Of a stretch of DNA of 64,000 nucleotides, positions 22,945 to 34,676 are shown piece by piece (the first letter of the stretch is position 1; every line of letters starts with the position of its first letter). The stretch spans positions 94,993 to 158,992 of the forward strand of contig VKHL01000063.1 of assembly GCA_015146655.1 (NCBI GenBank). Direction: 5' to 3'. The position numbers were made by a program, and so were the translations under genes. The notes under the pieces are model-generated. The model did not search any database and was not told the DNA's origin. It worked only from the letters and a program-made list of their open reading frames with translations. This stretch comes from Ochromonas danica. Its lineage: Eukaryota; Sar; Chrysophyceae; Chromulinales; Chromulinaceae.

Positions 22945-24549
22945 TCAGTGGTAACCAAGTTTGGTCCAGTCATGAGTTTCTTTATTAAAACTATAGAAGA
23001 ATTGGTTTTGAGGATATGATCTGATAGAACCTTCTTTCAGTGTAGAAGGCCATTTCACCTTCTCATCCAGTAGCAATCCATCTAACATCTCTTCAGAAAC
23101 ACTCTCAGTAATGAGATGAACTACACTTAGACTAGAATGCTTCGATACTGCCACCAGACTCTCCAATCCGCAACATCGTATGATTAAACTCTCAATCAAC
23201 TCACAGCTCTTGATCAACTCAGTCAACATCCTATCAGAAAAGCGCGGGCGAAAGGACATATACGATGATACAAACAAGTCTGTTAGACTCTTCGCATGCT
23301 CTGTGATGGCTGCCAAAGTAGCATCAGTAAACTGCTCATGACTTAAAAGCTCCAAATGCAAAGCTTTCAAATGGGGAAGATCTCGCAGTAGAGAGATCAA
23401 ACACGCCTCAGATGTGACAGCGTCTAAGGTAATCTGATAGGGTTCTAATAGAGGCTTCAGAATCCCAACTGGCATATAGTGGTCTCTCCTTCCCTGTCTT
23501 AAAGTCACTCTCTTGTACTGTCTTCTTCTTAATACATGAGACAAGCACACAGCCCAGTCATCATTAGAACCTTGCACCGCAATAGTCACAGAGCTTTCCT
23601 CATTGCATGTGCGGATAACTTTGTCAATAACCACATCCTGGAGATGTGGACATTGTTCGAATAGATGAAGCAGATTCTCTGCACCGCATATGCTACGACC
23701 AGAGATTTCCAAGCTAACCAACTTTGGACAGCATGAGGGTAATGTCAATACAAAATCATTAATAGATTCCAAAACACCACTTCTAATCTTCAACACCTCT
23801 AACCATTCTCCTGTTAATGAGAGATAAGACATAAGAGAATTCATACTCGATAAATCCGATCTCGATATATCGAGACTCAAAGCTCTAGGACAAATCTTGT
23901 TCTCAATGAGAGTGGATATGATTAAATCTATTCCCTTTCCATAGCTCATTGAAATATGGAGATCTCGTAAGCGGGAGGCATGCTTTTGGAGAAGGTTTGC
24001 TACCATCACATTGTGTTCTTCATATACTTCGATGCCGCGTAGAGAGATTTTGACCAGAGAATTCTCTCTCAACTTCTCTACCAATACTTCCATCACTACA
24101 TCACTAAGCTGCTTAGCTTGTCTGTCTGTATTCATCCATACTGTCACTCCTTGTAGATTATGACAATGACTCAAGAAGACTGACAGATCGAACTTCCTAA
24201 GATACCATATGCCTGTATCGATCTCAATAGATCGAAGAGCAGGACAGTAGGATTCCATGATGTCCAATCCTCCTCCCACAAGATCTTCTAAAACACTCAC
24301 ACTAACAGGAAACTCTTCCACACACAATACCTTGCGATTCACCAGCCACCTACAGAACATCCTCTTTTTAGCATCAGAAAGACTCACACCACCTCTTGAT
24401 ATCCTAAGGTCAGTCAAGGAGGACAGCCAAGCTTCTCGATGATTCTTCTCAACACAGGCTATATCCAACCTTGCCAGATCCTCCCATCCCAACCACTCTC
24501 CATAAACACTGTGAAGAATATCTGTAGGCAACTTCCACATGACACTCAT
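22945..24549 (-). CDS. LRR-like family protein, intact copy d (F-box-like N-terminus)
   Basis: Single open frame of 534 residues, the only complete member in the window. Residues 5-45 (WKLPTDILHSVYGEWLGWED, then LARLDIACVEK) resemble an F-box: Leu-Pro start, amphipathic helices, LARLD...C. The remainder has irregular leucine-rich repeats (RDLHIS, LEVLKIR, CPKLVSLEISG, CPHLQDVVID, LPHLKALHLELL). F-box/LRR proteins normally recruit substrates to SCF ubiquitin ligases, but the F-box match is by eye only and the family could be lineage-specific. It lies inside the spacer of the inverted ABC repeat. The 3' flank (22872-22944) retains part of the family's conserved element. Confidence 0.7.
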   Translation of the reverse strand: MSVMWKLPTDILHSVYGEWLGWEDLARLDIACVEKNHREAWLSSLTDLRISRGGVSLSDAKKRMFCRWLVNRKVLCVEEFPVSVSVLEDLVGGGLDIMESYCPALRSIEIDTGIWYLRKFDLSVFLSHCHNLQGVTVWMNTDRQAKQLSDVVMEVLVEKLRENSLVKISLRGIEVYEEHNVMVANLLQKHASRLRDLHISMSYGKGIDLIISTLIENKICPRALSLDISRSDLSSMNSLMSYLSLTGEWLEVLKIRSGVLESINDFVLTLPSCCPKLVSLEISGRSICGAENLLHLFEQCPHLQDVVIDKVIRTCNEESSVTIAVQGSNDDWAVCLSHVLRRRQYKRVTLRQGRRDHYMPVGILKPLLEPYQITLDAVTSEACLISLLRDLPHLKALHLELLSHEQFTDATLAAITEHAKSLTDLFVSSYMSFRPRFSDRMLTELIKSCELIESLIIRCCGLESLVAVSKHSSLSVVHLITESVSEEMLDGLLLDEKVKWPSTLKEGSIRSYPQNQFFYSFNKETHDWTKLGYH

Positions 24550-24800
24550 TACTTCTTCTCACCGAACTATGACTCACCCTTCTTCTTTGTGTCTCGGTTT
24601 TGAGCAGCAAATTGAGAAGTATCAGTTATAACTCAAATAAACAAGCTTTTCAATCGAAATACTCGTGTGCACCCAAAACGGACATCAAAACGCAGGAAAA
24701 CAAAGAAATTGCTCTATGAAAACTCTGAAAAGCACGTTATAAACCGTTTGGCGTTTAAGGTTTGGGCACGTTTGCGGCACTGGAAACAGACCTCCACCTC
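24550..24800. other. Upstream region of LRR-like copy d
   Basis: Contains the inverted partner (about 24610-24668) of the dispersed repeat seen at 21020-21078. Otherwise nothing recognised. Confidence 0.4.
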
Positions 24801-24985
24801 ACCTCAGTAGCGGATTGAACAAGCAGTGACAATATCATGAGCATGATATTGTCACTGCTTGTTCAATCCACTACTGAGGTCTAGGTTAGTGAGGTCCGTC
24901 ACAGCTCATGATATTGTCACTGCTTGTTCAATCATGAGCTGTGACAGACCTCGCTAACCTAGACCTCAGTAGTGGATTGAACAAG
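24801..24985. repeat. Compound fold-back palindrome at the arm boundary
   Basis: Two overlapping inverted repeats. First: arms 24801-24839 and 24842-24880 (39 bp, one mismatch, 2-nt loop). Second: arms 24858-24912 and 24931-24985 (55 bp, two mismatches, 18-nt loop); its left arm includes most of the first palindrome's right arm, and its loop repeats part of the same sequence (ATTGTCACTGCTTGTTCA). The right arm ends in ATTGAACAAG exactly where the second ABC arm begins. Confidence 0.95.
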
Positions 24986-27900
24986 ACATGGTGAGACTAT
25001 GGCTATCGCTCAACTAATAATCTTCGTAAACACTTCAAAATTACATTACAAGTTGCTGTTATTTCTCTCTATTGATAGCTTTTCATATTCAATTCACTAC
25101 AGCTGATAGACAACTTGAGCTGTTTCCACTAGACTATGTTGGCACAAGAGACTTTATCAATCCTGAACAATATTACGCACATGATTGAACTCCTGATCAT
25201 CAATGATCGGATTTCACATAAAGTTCTTGAGTTCAAGGAGTATATCCATTCAAGGTTTGCCTCCTTGAGATTGCTTGAGGTAGAGTTGACGGTAAATGCC
25301 GTCCGCTTTAGCCATGAGCTCTTCGTGGGGTCCCACCTCCTTGATCTCTCCCTGGTCGATGACGACAATACGATCAGCACTGACGATGGTGCTCAAGCGA
25401 TGGGCCACAATGATAACCGTGGGACGTGTCTGGATTAGACCAGGAAGGGGATCATTCCCATGGCGTTGTGTAAGCTCATCGATGGACTGTTGGATGAGGT
25501 TCTCAGACTGTGCATCCAAAGCACTTGTGGCCTCATCGAGAAGGAGGATCTTAGGTCGCTTCAGCATCGCACGTGCTAGAGCAATACGTTGCTTCTGTCC
25601 ACCGGAGATCATATAGCCTGACCCCATAGTACTCACTGTGGTTCGGTATCCATCAGAGAAGTCAGTTATAAAAGAGTGTGCATGGGCGAACTTGGCAGCT
25701 TCTATCAGATCAGCTGGTACGCCATCCCTGGATTGTTCTTTTGCATCTTCTACATCATGTTCCTGCTCTTGCTCTAGTGGTATTGGTTTATGCTCGTGGT
25801 TCTGGTGAGCCATCCAACGCCAACAAGAGGCAATGGAAGAATCATTACTACGAAGCTGTTGCTGACGAGCTTGGAGCAAGGCTTCAGAGGGAGGAAGCAC
25901 AGCAGAGAAGTTCACCTCATAGCGGCCATAGTTCAGATTATCTTCCACAGTACCAGAGAAGAGAACCGGCTCTTGGCCAACAAAACCAATCTGAGATCGT
26001 AAATAACGCACGTTGAGATCCTTGATATCCCAATTGTCGATGAGAATGCTTCCTTCATCAGGATCATAGAAGCGCAGCAGCAGATTGATGATAGTGCTCT
26101 TACCCGATCCTGACGGTCCAACAAAGGCTATCACCTCTCCTGGAGCAATGGTAAGGTTATAACCCTTGCAGACAGGGATATCTGGACGAGAGGGATAATG
26201 GAAGGAGAGATTGCGAAGTTCAATCTTGCCTGTCAATTCTTGGAGTTCGTTTGGTTGAAGAGCACTTACATCACAAGCACTTGGTTCTTGTTTATCATGC
26301 AAAAGAACCAACCCCTTGTTAGGTGACAATCCGTCAATAGTGGAAGCATTGGCAGAATCAATAGCTTTAAAGATACGTTTGGCTGATTCAGTGCCTTTTG
26401 CTTGATCTCCCATGTCACTTAATGCTTGGCCAAGGCCTGTAGCACCAACCATAAGGGTCGTGATGGCACCCATAAGATCACCAAAAGTAATGGAGCCATC
26501 CTTAATAAACCGTGATCCAGCCCAAAAGAGTAATGCATAAGTGAGGAAGCGACTTGTATAGGATGCACCAAATCCTAATCCTGCCACCACACTACGACCA
26601 ATTCTCTTCTCCATAATCCGCTCAGTCAACTGGGCATAATGTGTGGCTACTTTGTGTTGCATAGAGAATGCAGCCACAGTGCGCATATTGACAAAGGCAA
26701 CGCCCAGAACAGCACTATGACTGCCAGCCATAACACTGCCCTCTGGCTTGGTGCTAGATGCTGCTTTTCCGTTTTGATTGCTATCTGTCTTGACCTTTCC
26801 TTGAGCACTAGCCCCTTTGTCGGTTAATTGCTTCTTCTTCTCTTTCGTAGAGTCTTCTGTTTTCTCATCAGCTTCATCGTCATACCTATGATAGAATGGG
26901 TAAGTAACATGCACTGTATCATCGTATGGATATGGAGAGATAACTTACTGCATTCCTCTCATGGCAGACATTTGAACGACACCCGCTGCAATAGTCAGTG
27001 GGAAGGAAGCGAGGACGATGAAGGCAATCTGCCAGGAAGAACTAAAGCCTAGACCTAATGCTACCAACAAGGTAGACATGGCCTGCAACTGTCTTGCAAA
27101 GCTCTCACCAAGAGCCTTGGAGATAACTCTTGTATCGTCAGATAATTGGGATGTGAGTGTTCCCACAGAATGTTCGGGCTGGTCGAAGAAAGCGACTGGG
27201 TGATGGAAGAATGACTCAAACAAAGTTGATCGCATCACCATTGCTACATGTTCACCCACGGCAATGACTCCATAATACATTGCCAATGAACTGAAGAAAG
27301 AAACCCCTGCCAACATGATATAGAGAAAAGAATAAAGACGAGCACGATCTTCCACTTCATCTGGATCAGATAAATATAAAGCAGCTTGTGTTTTGGACAG
27401 CATGTATCCCCAGCCTACATCATCATGTTAATCAGTCGCAATGATTATTAGCATATGAATGTATAGTAAATGTATGGCAAGAGGATGCTTACATGGGAAG
27501 ATGGCACCAAAGAAAGCGGCACCAATTAATCCCACTGTGGCATAACCTGGATATTGTCTGACCATTGCCAAGACTCGTCGAACGAGTTGTCGTTTCTCAT
27601 CTTTGGAAATGGTACTAGCAACTTGTTGTTGTTTACTTTCCTGTGGAGCCTTGGCAGATGGTGAGGGTTCGATAGCATCATCCACTGCAAGCCTCAGGCT
27701 TTTCCTTTCCTCGACTAATTCTGGCTCGACCATCTCTGGTCTACTAGCTTCAGGAAGTGGAGAATCATTCTCCTCCCCTTCACCAGACAGCATCTGCATA
27801 CGCACAAGATCTGCATAGACACCATTGGGTATTTGTATGAGGTCTGTGTGTCGACCCTGTTCCACGATGTGGCCATCTCTCAGTACACAGATACGATCTG

Positions 27901-29985
27901 CATTGACAATCGTACTCAATCGATGAGCAACAATGATGGTTGTTTGAGTCTTCGCTTGACTGAGTTGGTCGATGCTAGCTTGTACCACCTTCTCAGAGTT
28001 GATGTCCAGTGCTGAGGTAGCTTCGTCAAGTAATAGAATAGCAGGCTTTTTGATAAGAGCACGTGCTATGGCGATGCGCTGCTTCTGACCTCCAGACAAG
28101 GAAGATCCACTTCCTCCAACATCTGTTTTATAGCCTTGAGGGAAGGACATGATGAAGTCGTGGGCGTTGGCAGCCTTGGCAGCTTCTTCAATGCGTCCTG
28201 CTAAGTGGTCCTCCGACATGGATGCACGTTCTTGAGGATCGAGTCCATATGCAATATTGTCTCCAATGGTTCCTGCAAATAGCACAGGCTCCTGACCCAC
28301 ATATCCAATCAATGAACGCAGATATTTGATATTCAAAGAACGTAAATCATGACCATCCAGGGCGATGTTTCCTTCAACTGGATCATAGAAACGAAGCAAT
28401 AGGTTGATGATAGTGCTCTTCCCACAGCCTGAAGACCCAACAAGAGCCACAGTCTCGCCATGTGAGATGTCAAGAGACATTCGATCACTAACCATGATAT
28501 CAGGACGTGACGGGTAGGCGAAGGAAATGTCTTTGAGAGCAATCGTTCCATTCAGAGGTTTTGGGGGAATGAGTCCGTCATCACTGAGGCCATCAATAAG
28601 AGGTTTCCTCTCCAAGAGGTCGAAGATAATGGCAATAGAGGATTGTGCACTAACAAAAGCGGATAGAGGACCAGCTATTTGGCCAAGAGCCATAGAGCCT
28701 AACACAACACAGAAGAAGACTGAGATGACATTTCCTCCAGTAATACAATCGTTCCCCGTGCAGTCATGCTCGATGTCATGAGCCACCAAACGAGCACCAT
28801 ACCAGAAGCCCAGTGCGTAAGTAAGGAAGGCTACGCCAAAGACAGCTCCATTTCCCAGACCCACGTTGGCACCTTTGATTACACCAACCCTTAAGGCTTC
28901 CATAACGAACTTTCGATATTTGGCAATGAAAGTTGGCTGTAAGTTGAATGCATTGACTGTGCGGACAGATCCTAGAGCTTCCTGTGCCACGGCTCCTGCT
29001 TGAGCATACTGTTCAAAAGCTTGATGAGTTGCAGCTGCGACAGTCTAAACACACATCATGCATGGTGTCACATACATAATAAGTCATAACACTGGTAGCA
29101 GGCGGAAGACAGGAAGACTTACCTTGACCATGTATGTTGTCGCTAAGGCTAAGCAAGGAATGCAAGCCAAAAGAACTAGAGTAAGTTCCCAGCAAAGATA
29201 GAAAGCAACTACCAGGGAGCCAATCACTTGAATACTATTCTGCATGAGGTCTGCGATCTTTCTGCCCATACCATCTTGTATTTCTCCAATCACATCTGCC
29301 ACCTTTGTATTCAATTGTCCAGCGCCAATGGTATCAAACCATCCAATCTCTTGGGATAGTAATGCATTGACATAACGTGCACGGAAACGTTGGGTTTGGC
29401 GCTCACCAGTAGCAGTCCAACAATAGACTTGCAGGTAGCCCGCAAGCAAGTTAACCACACCTATGATGACATAAGCAATACATAGAATATTCACTTTGTC
29501 GGAGAAGGTATCAGGGTTCTTATTGAGAGCATCAAGTATCTTCCCAAACACGACATTGGAGACGGGCGTGGAGCACCCCACAGTTAAGGCACCAGCTGTG
29601 CCCAGAAACATGAGGAGGTAGTCATATTGATCCGCATTGCTGAACGTCTACGAACGCATCCAAAAAGCAATAAGTATGCCACTGTGTGTGAGTCGAAGAG
29701 AGAATAATTCTCACCTGACTGAATGATGCACGATTGGGTTTATCCTTCTCATCACTGGGTGAGACGACGATATTTTCTTGCTTCTCTCCTTCAGAAGGGT
29801 CTTTCGTAATAGTAGATGTCATCTCTTACAGATCAATCGAAGGCAATTAATTGTGAGCATAGCAGGACAATCTCAAGGTTGGAGTGATTGGGACTTTTGG
29901 TCCAAGTTAGACTTTTAACTCCAAAAGTTAGAGAAGTAGACCATCCACCTCTTTTCGTCGTCTTGTCGCGTGCCAGGTAGAGCGT
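24984..29985 (-). repeat. Right arm of the large inverted repeat carrying an ABCB gene
   Basis: Reverse complement of about 15457-20499. Colinear without indels through the transcribed region; the outer edge lies about 100 bp before the UreF gene and is more diverged than the rest. The inner edge abuts the compound fold-back palindrome. Confidence 0.92.
25250..29822 (-). CDS. ABCB-type full transporter (P-glycoprotein-like), copy 2
   Basis: Mirror image of copy 1. Exons on the minus strand: 29715-29822, 29123-29647, 27493-29044, 26949-27414 and 25250-26885; 1428 residues. From the translated exons I find one amino-acid difference, residue 12 Glu to Gly (SEEEK against SEGEK), plus a few silent changes. 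All NBD motifs, both insertions and all splice sites are kept, so both genes should be functional. The start codon lies 266 bp from the divergent UreF gene; about 160 bp of upstream sequence is shared with copy 1, so basal promoters may be partly the same. Confidence 0.95.
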
Positions 29986-30088
29986 TACGGTGCGCCATTG
30001 TCTACTCTCCCCGCGCATATAATAACGTTACACCACGCATCTAATAACTGGGCTGTCTTGATTTGATTGATCTTAGTGAAGAGAGCAA

Positions 30089-30988
30089 ATGGAAGATAGA
30101 AGCATATGGTTAGCTTTACAACTCTGTGATTCAGCTTTTCCTGGAGGTACATTAGCAAACTCTCAAGGAGTAGAAAGTGCTCATCAGCATGGTCTAATTC
30201 AACGAGGAGATACGACTTCCTTGACAAGATTTCTTCAACTCAGCTTAGAGCAGGTAGGGAAAGAGAATGATATGATAAAGCATCCTACTTATGGAGATGA
30301 TGAACGATGCATGCACTAGTAGGCAAGGCACTGTCTGCTGCCCTTTGTTCGTACCGCTTGGCTATTGGGGCAACAGAAGAGCCAGCAGATGATGACGATG
30401 TCGACACTTCCTCACGCTTTCACTCCATCCCAGACCCATACCTCCGCTTTTCAATACAAACAATACCATAACTTGCTCACTTACTGTCATGCCCTATTGA
30501 GTAATCCAGTTGCTCGCAGGGCGTCACTTAGTCAAGGTCAAGGCTTTCTCCGAGTAATGGAAGAAAGTGTATCCGATCTCTCTCAAAAGCTCTTGGCCTA
30601 TCTGGGAAATAAGCCAGAGGAGAAGATGTTCCATCATGCCCCTCTCTTTGGACTTGTCTGTAGCTTACTCTCCATTCCAATGCCTCTGGTGGATCGGATG
30701 TTCTTGCGAATGATTGTTAGAGATATTCTCTCTGCAGCATCTCGCTTAAACTTGGTGGGACCATTAGAATGCTCTCGTATTCAAGTTGAGGCCATCCCTA
30801 TCCTTGAGAAGCTGTTGGAAGATTGTCCTGGGAATGGTCATCAAACGATTGCTCCGAAAATTGGCGATGAGAGAGAAGAAACTGAGTTGAGGTTCTATAA
30901 TGATGAATGGCCTGCTCAAACTGCGCCTATAATTGATCTGTTACAAAGTCGACAAGACTTGCTTTATTCTCGCCTTTTCTCTTCATAG
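30089..30988 (+). CDS. ureF: Urease accessory protein UreF
   Basis: Two exons, 30089-30253 and 30323-30988, phase 0 with donor GTAGGG and acceptor ...CTAGTAG, giving 276 residues, typical for UreF. Visible family signatures: LQLCDSAFPGGTLANSQGVE near the N-terminus, then LLPFVRTAW after the intron, the conserved PVARRASLSQG, and SAASRLNLVGPLE toward the end. UreF acts with UreD/UreH and UreG to load carbonated nickel into urease in the cytosol; the cell is therefore expected to make a nickel urease and use urea. The structural urease genes are not in this window. Confidence 0.92.
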
Positions 30989-31824
30989 AGAGACGATAGA
31001 TGGCTTGGAAGTGATGTGTGTATAGACAAGTGATTCTTGAGATGTGTTTAGTGCGATAATTAATGTGTTGTGATTGTATCGGTTATGGCTAGTGTTAGCG
31101 CCAGACAGCACGTTCTTTTTCTTTAACATGTCGAGTGATGCTGAAGCAATCTTGGTACTAGAGGTGTATATTGTTGCGTGCGCCCTTATCATATGATCCG
31201 TTGGATAAGTAGGCTTTACTAGGACCTACACGGTTACCTGGGAAACACCCCAAAGCAGATGTTTTGGGGTGGGTGGGTGGGTGGGTGGGGGTGCATCTAT
31301 CAAGTAGAACAATATAAATTTAAATACTATTCCTAGCATCATACAATTGTATTTTCATTCCTTCTGCTCGAGAGATCACCTTGGATCCTCAGCAAGTTGA
31401 ACGGGACACCTTAATTACATGTCGTCATCATCAAATTGCAGTGAAAATACAATTACTAGCCAAAGTCTTGTTTTCAGAGTTTCAAGTCATCATTGTGCCA
31501 CGAGGCGCATCGGCCCAGCGCAAAGCGCGCAGCTTGCCGGTGAGAGGGAGAGTTGGCTGTGCAGTGCAAACGCTCAACTGCTCTCACAGTGCTCGCTCAC
31601 TCAAGAGCAAGCAGCTGCTACAGAGTACAAGTTGACCACTTCCCGACTTTGTATGAACAAGGTGCAGTAGGTCTATTAGGAACTAGGAAGACCAGAAGAG
31701 AGATCATCACTCCTCTCTCTCTATATATTTTATATATTCCTTGTTTTTCATTAACCTTTTTCTCTCTCTTTTCTGTTCCTACATTCTTGCTCAAAAGCAT
31801 AGAAAGAGAAGGACAAAAAAAAAA
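30989..31824. other. Intergenic region between UreF and the TOM1-like gene
   Basis: No supported gene. Contains a hairpin plus G-tract at 31246-31291 (listed separately), a GC-richer patch around 31500-31620 and a pyrimidine-rich stretch (CTCTCTCTATATATTTTATAT) shortly before the next start codon. Overlapping frames at 31381-31843 lack any recognisable domain. Confidence 0.5.
31246..31291 (+). repeat. Hairpin followed by a G-quadruplex-capable G tract
   Basis: CACCCCAAA pairs with TTTTGGGGTG across a short loop, and the 3' strand continues as six G-runs (GGGG then repeated TGGG, ending in five Gs). At least four runs of three or more Gs with one-base loops satisfy the standard quadruplex pattern. 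It lies about 260 bp after the UreF stop. Confidence 0.75.
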
Positions 31825-34371
31825 ATGTTGTGGAATATTTTAAAGATCTTCTTGGTCTTAACCAATTTTGCACTTCTCACCAATTTATTAATTATTGTTA
31901 TTAATCATTATAATTTTCATTATAATATGAAATCATGGGCATCTGTCTTCCATTATTTAACTTTAACCTGGTTACTAATTCGTGGTGCTTTTTGGATTTC
32001 AACATTATTTGATGCCATGAAATGGACAACATTGACCTTCTACTTTCTCTATTGGATGCCAACGCCTTTTGAATTTGGTGCTTTTCTAATACTGCCGTTA
32101 TATTTTGCACAAATAATTTATCCACAAGAATGGAAGATTTATTGGCCTTATATTCGTCCAGGATATTTTGGATTGATTACAGGAATTGCAGCAATTCAAT
32201 TATTGTGGTGTGGATTGGCAACTATCCCCAAGGTAAGGCAAGCGTAGTTATCATGATATGGAAACTGTCTCATTAGTCTGTCTCTATATTGGATTGACCA
32301 TGTGGTGGATTCCTAACCCTTATCCTGACCCTGTGGTTGTGTGTGAATAGGAGATTCAATGCTTAAGTCTAGAAGATGACGATCTCCAAGCTGCTGCTTG
32401 CTTTCACACGGAAGTCTCTTCGACCATCTTCCGTGTAATCACAGCACTTTGCTTCTCTTTCCTTTCCGTTGTACAAGCTCTCTTTGGTATTAAAATTGTT
32501 CATATTGATCAACAACGATATGAGCAATATCTACAAGCACCTCGTGAGACTGTTGCTATGGTGAATATTGTGTTAACCATCTGCTTTGCAACACGTGCTA
32601 TCTATCAACTTCTTGCTGTATGCAATCTCTTCGTTTTACCGGATGTTCTTATGGATGCTAGTGGGGATGTCCCTTTGAGTATCTTCGTTATCTTTGAAGC
32701 ATGGGTTTATCTACCAACTTATCTTATCATATCTAGGATAACATCTTCACAAAGTCGTGGAAATGTACAAATCTTTCGTAACTTTGTTGGTGGGTCAAGA
32801 AATCGTTATTCACTCCTGACTTCACCTGAACAAGGTCGTAAAGGCAGTGGAGGATATGGTAGTATGTATAACTCACAAAGTGAAGAAGAAGTGGATGAAG
32901 AATCTCTCTTATTACCTGAGGATGAGGAAAGAAGAAGATCACGTGATAAGAAACGTAGTCGTAATAACAAGAAGAAAGCTCGTCGACATGATCCAAGTGG
33001 TAGTAAAACCCCTGTGGAGAAAAAAGATAGTCAAAGCGAGATGATTCCTATACAGTCTTCACCAAGGAAAGAGGATGAAAATAATCCTTCCCCTCCTGTT
33101 GCTGAAAACAACAGGTATAATAACCTAACCAACTTTTCTAATCCCATATATGAGCAACCTGCTTACATTGAGTTTACATTGTTTGTTGTTATAGCGGCAG
33201 TGACTATTCGACGTTATTGGTTTCATTGTCTGAGTCGAAGAGTTGGTTAACTGAGCCAACGAATGAAGCCCAACGATATTGGCGCCCACGCCCAGCACAC
33301 TTTTATGCACAACAGCCAGCATCTTTACCAAGCCCTTCTGCAGCACCTCCTATTGATTCCAATGTGCATGGTTATCATTCGTATACTACGAGTGGCACTA
33401 TCAACAATCCCTATCTTACTTCTGGTGGAACTCCTGGTGTTGTTGGGATACTTCCTTTGGGTCTAAAGCAGCATTTCCAACGCATGAGATCAAGTAGCAT
33501 GGCTAGTGTTAGCAGTGACCATGAGCATCATGCTCATTCGCATAACATGCCTCTTCCTCCGCCACCACTCCCTGGATTTGCATCGGATGGCCCTGTATCT
33601 CCTTTGATGAATCCTCCTCGAGCTCCAGAGTATGAATTACAAGTGGAACCTGCTTCTCCTCTACCTGAGAATAGATGGCGGGATACTCCTGCAGCACATG
33701 GAATAGCAGTACAAAGTCCTCCTCCTCGACCTTCTTCCTCAACCTTGACTGTGGTCATTGGAGAGAATAACTCTTCTTTTGATGCACAAGCATATGAACA
33801 CACTGGTGGAGATCACATGCATGCAGCATCTGACAATGCACCTCGACATGATCTGCTAGTGAGTCCATCTGCAATAATGAATGAGAACATTATTGGTAGT
33901 CAAGCTCGATCAGATGATGGCTTATTATTCTATAGAGAAGCCAATCACAATAATACTTCATCTATGTTTGCTCCAAGACCCACACGTCGCCTCTATGCGA
34001 TTGATGAAGGTGAAGTGAGTTCTGGTACTCCAAGCAATCTTCCATTAAGAAATGGTACTGAGAGTTCGAATATCACACCGCAAAGTGATACAGTATTCAG
34101 TACAACACCTACAGTTTTGTTAAATACTTCCGTTGTAGCCGGCCAACCAGGATGTCATATTGTACATACCTTCTATCATCCTTCCGGGCCTTATCCCCAC
34201 ACGGTTAGCATGAGCAATGGAGATGGGTTTAGTCGATCGTACGGCTTTTCTCATATCGAACATCATCGTCAAGCCAGTGGTAATAATAATAATCAAATGG
34301 CTTCCAGAAGTGCATTAGATGATCCACATGGTCAAAAGATGCGACGAACACAGTCCTTGGGATTTACATGA
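31825..34371 (+). CDS. Multipass membrane protein, TOM1/THH1 (GPR137-like) family, with long disordered tail
   Basis: Three exons, 31825-32232, 32351-33114 and 33195-34371, phases 0 and 2 matching, giving 782 residues. The first ~290 residues contain about seven hydrophobic segments, starting ILKIFLVLTNFALLTNLLII. The phrase FYFLYWMPTPFEFGAFLILP followed by YFAQIIY resembles the conserved third-fourth helix region of THH1/TOM1/TOM3 and GPR137-type proteins. Plant members sit in the tonoplast and interact with small GTPases; the role here is inference. The remaining ~490 residues are low-complexity, rich in Ser, Pro, His and Asn, with a Lys/Arg-rich patch (RSRDKKRSRNNKKKARR), and are probably cytosolic. 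The tail is far longer than in plant homologues. Confidence 0.62.
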
Positions 34372-34676
34372 TCCTCTATAATAACAAGCTAATTCACGTA
34401 GTAGGTAATGTAGTAAACGAAGCAGTCCATTGATATTGTCGTTATTGTAAATACATGCCAAGCCAATATTGGCATCAATCAACAGAGCTCAGCTATGAGA
34501 GGGTAATTATTTAATAATTCCGGAACTCTTTTACTAACGATTGATTCTCTTTCTTCTTCACTCTAATTGACAGCTACTATGGTGTCATTATACTAATCGA
34601 GGCTTATTAGTTTGCAGTGTTCTTTACTGTAGCAACTCTTAAAATGTTACAAAATTAGAGAAAATAAGTCAAGCAT
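34372..34676. other. Convergent intergenic spacer
   Basis: Tail-to-tail spacer of 305 bp, AT-rich; nothing recognised beyond possible polyadenylation signals. Confidence 0.5.

Noticed and set aside
25136-28781. Many plus-strand open frames opposite the ABC genes
   Set aside because: They mirror those opposite copy 1, have no domains, and are explained by the codon structure of the real gene on the other strand.
15660-29822. The inverted ABC pair as a certain assembly artefact
   Set aside because: The arms carry several real differences, different outer flanks, indels upstream and a unique spacer, so two loci are more likely; long reads would still be decisive.
31381-31843. Small genes upstream of the TOM1-like gene
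   Set aside because: Overlapping frames of similar length in all three phases, no domain, and low-complexity leader-like composition.
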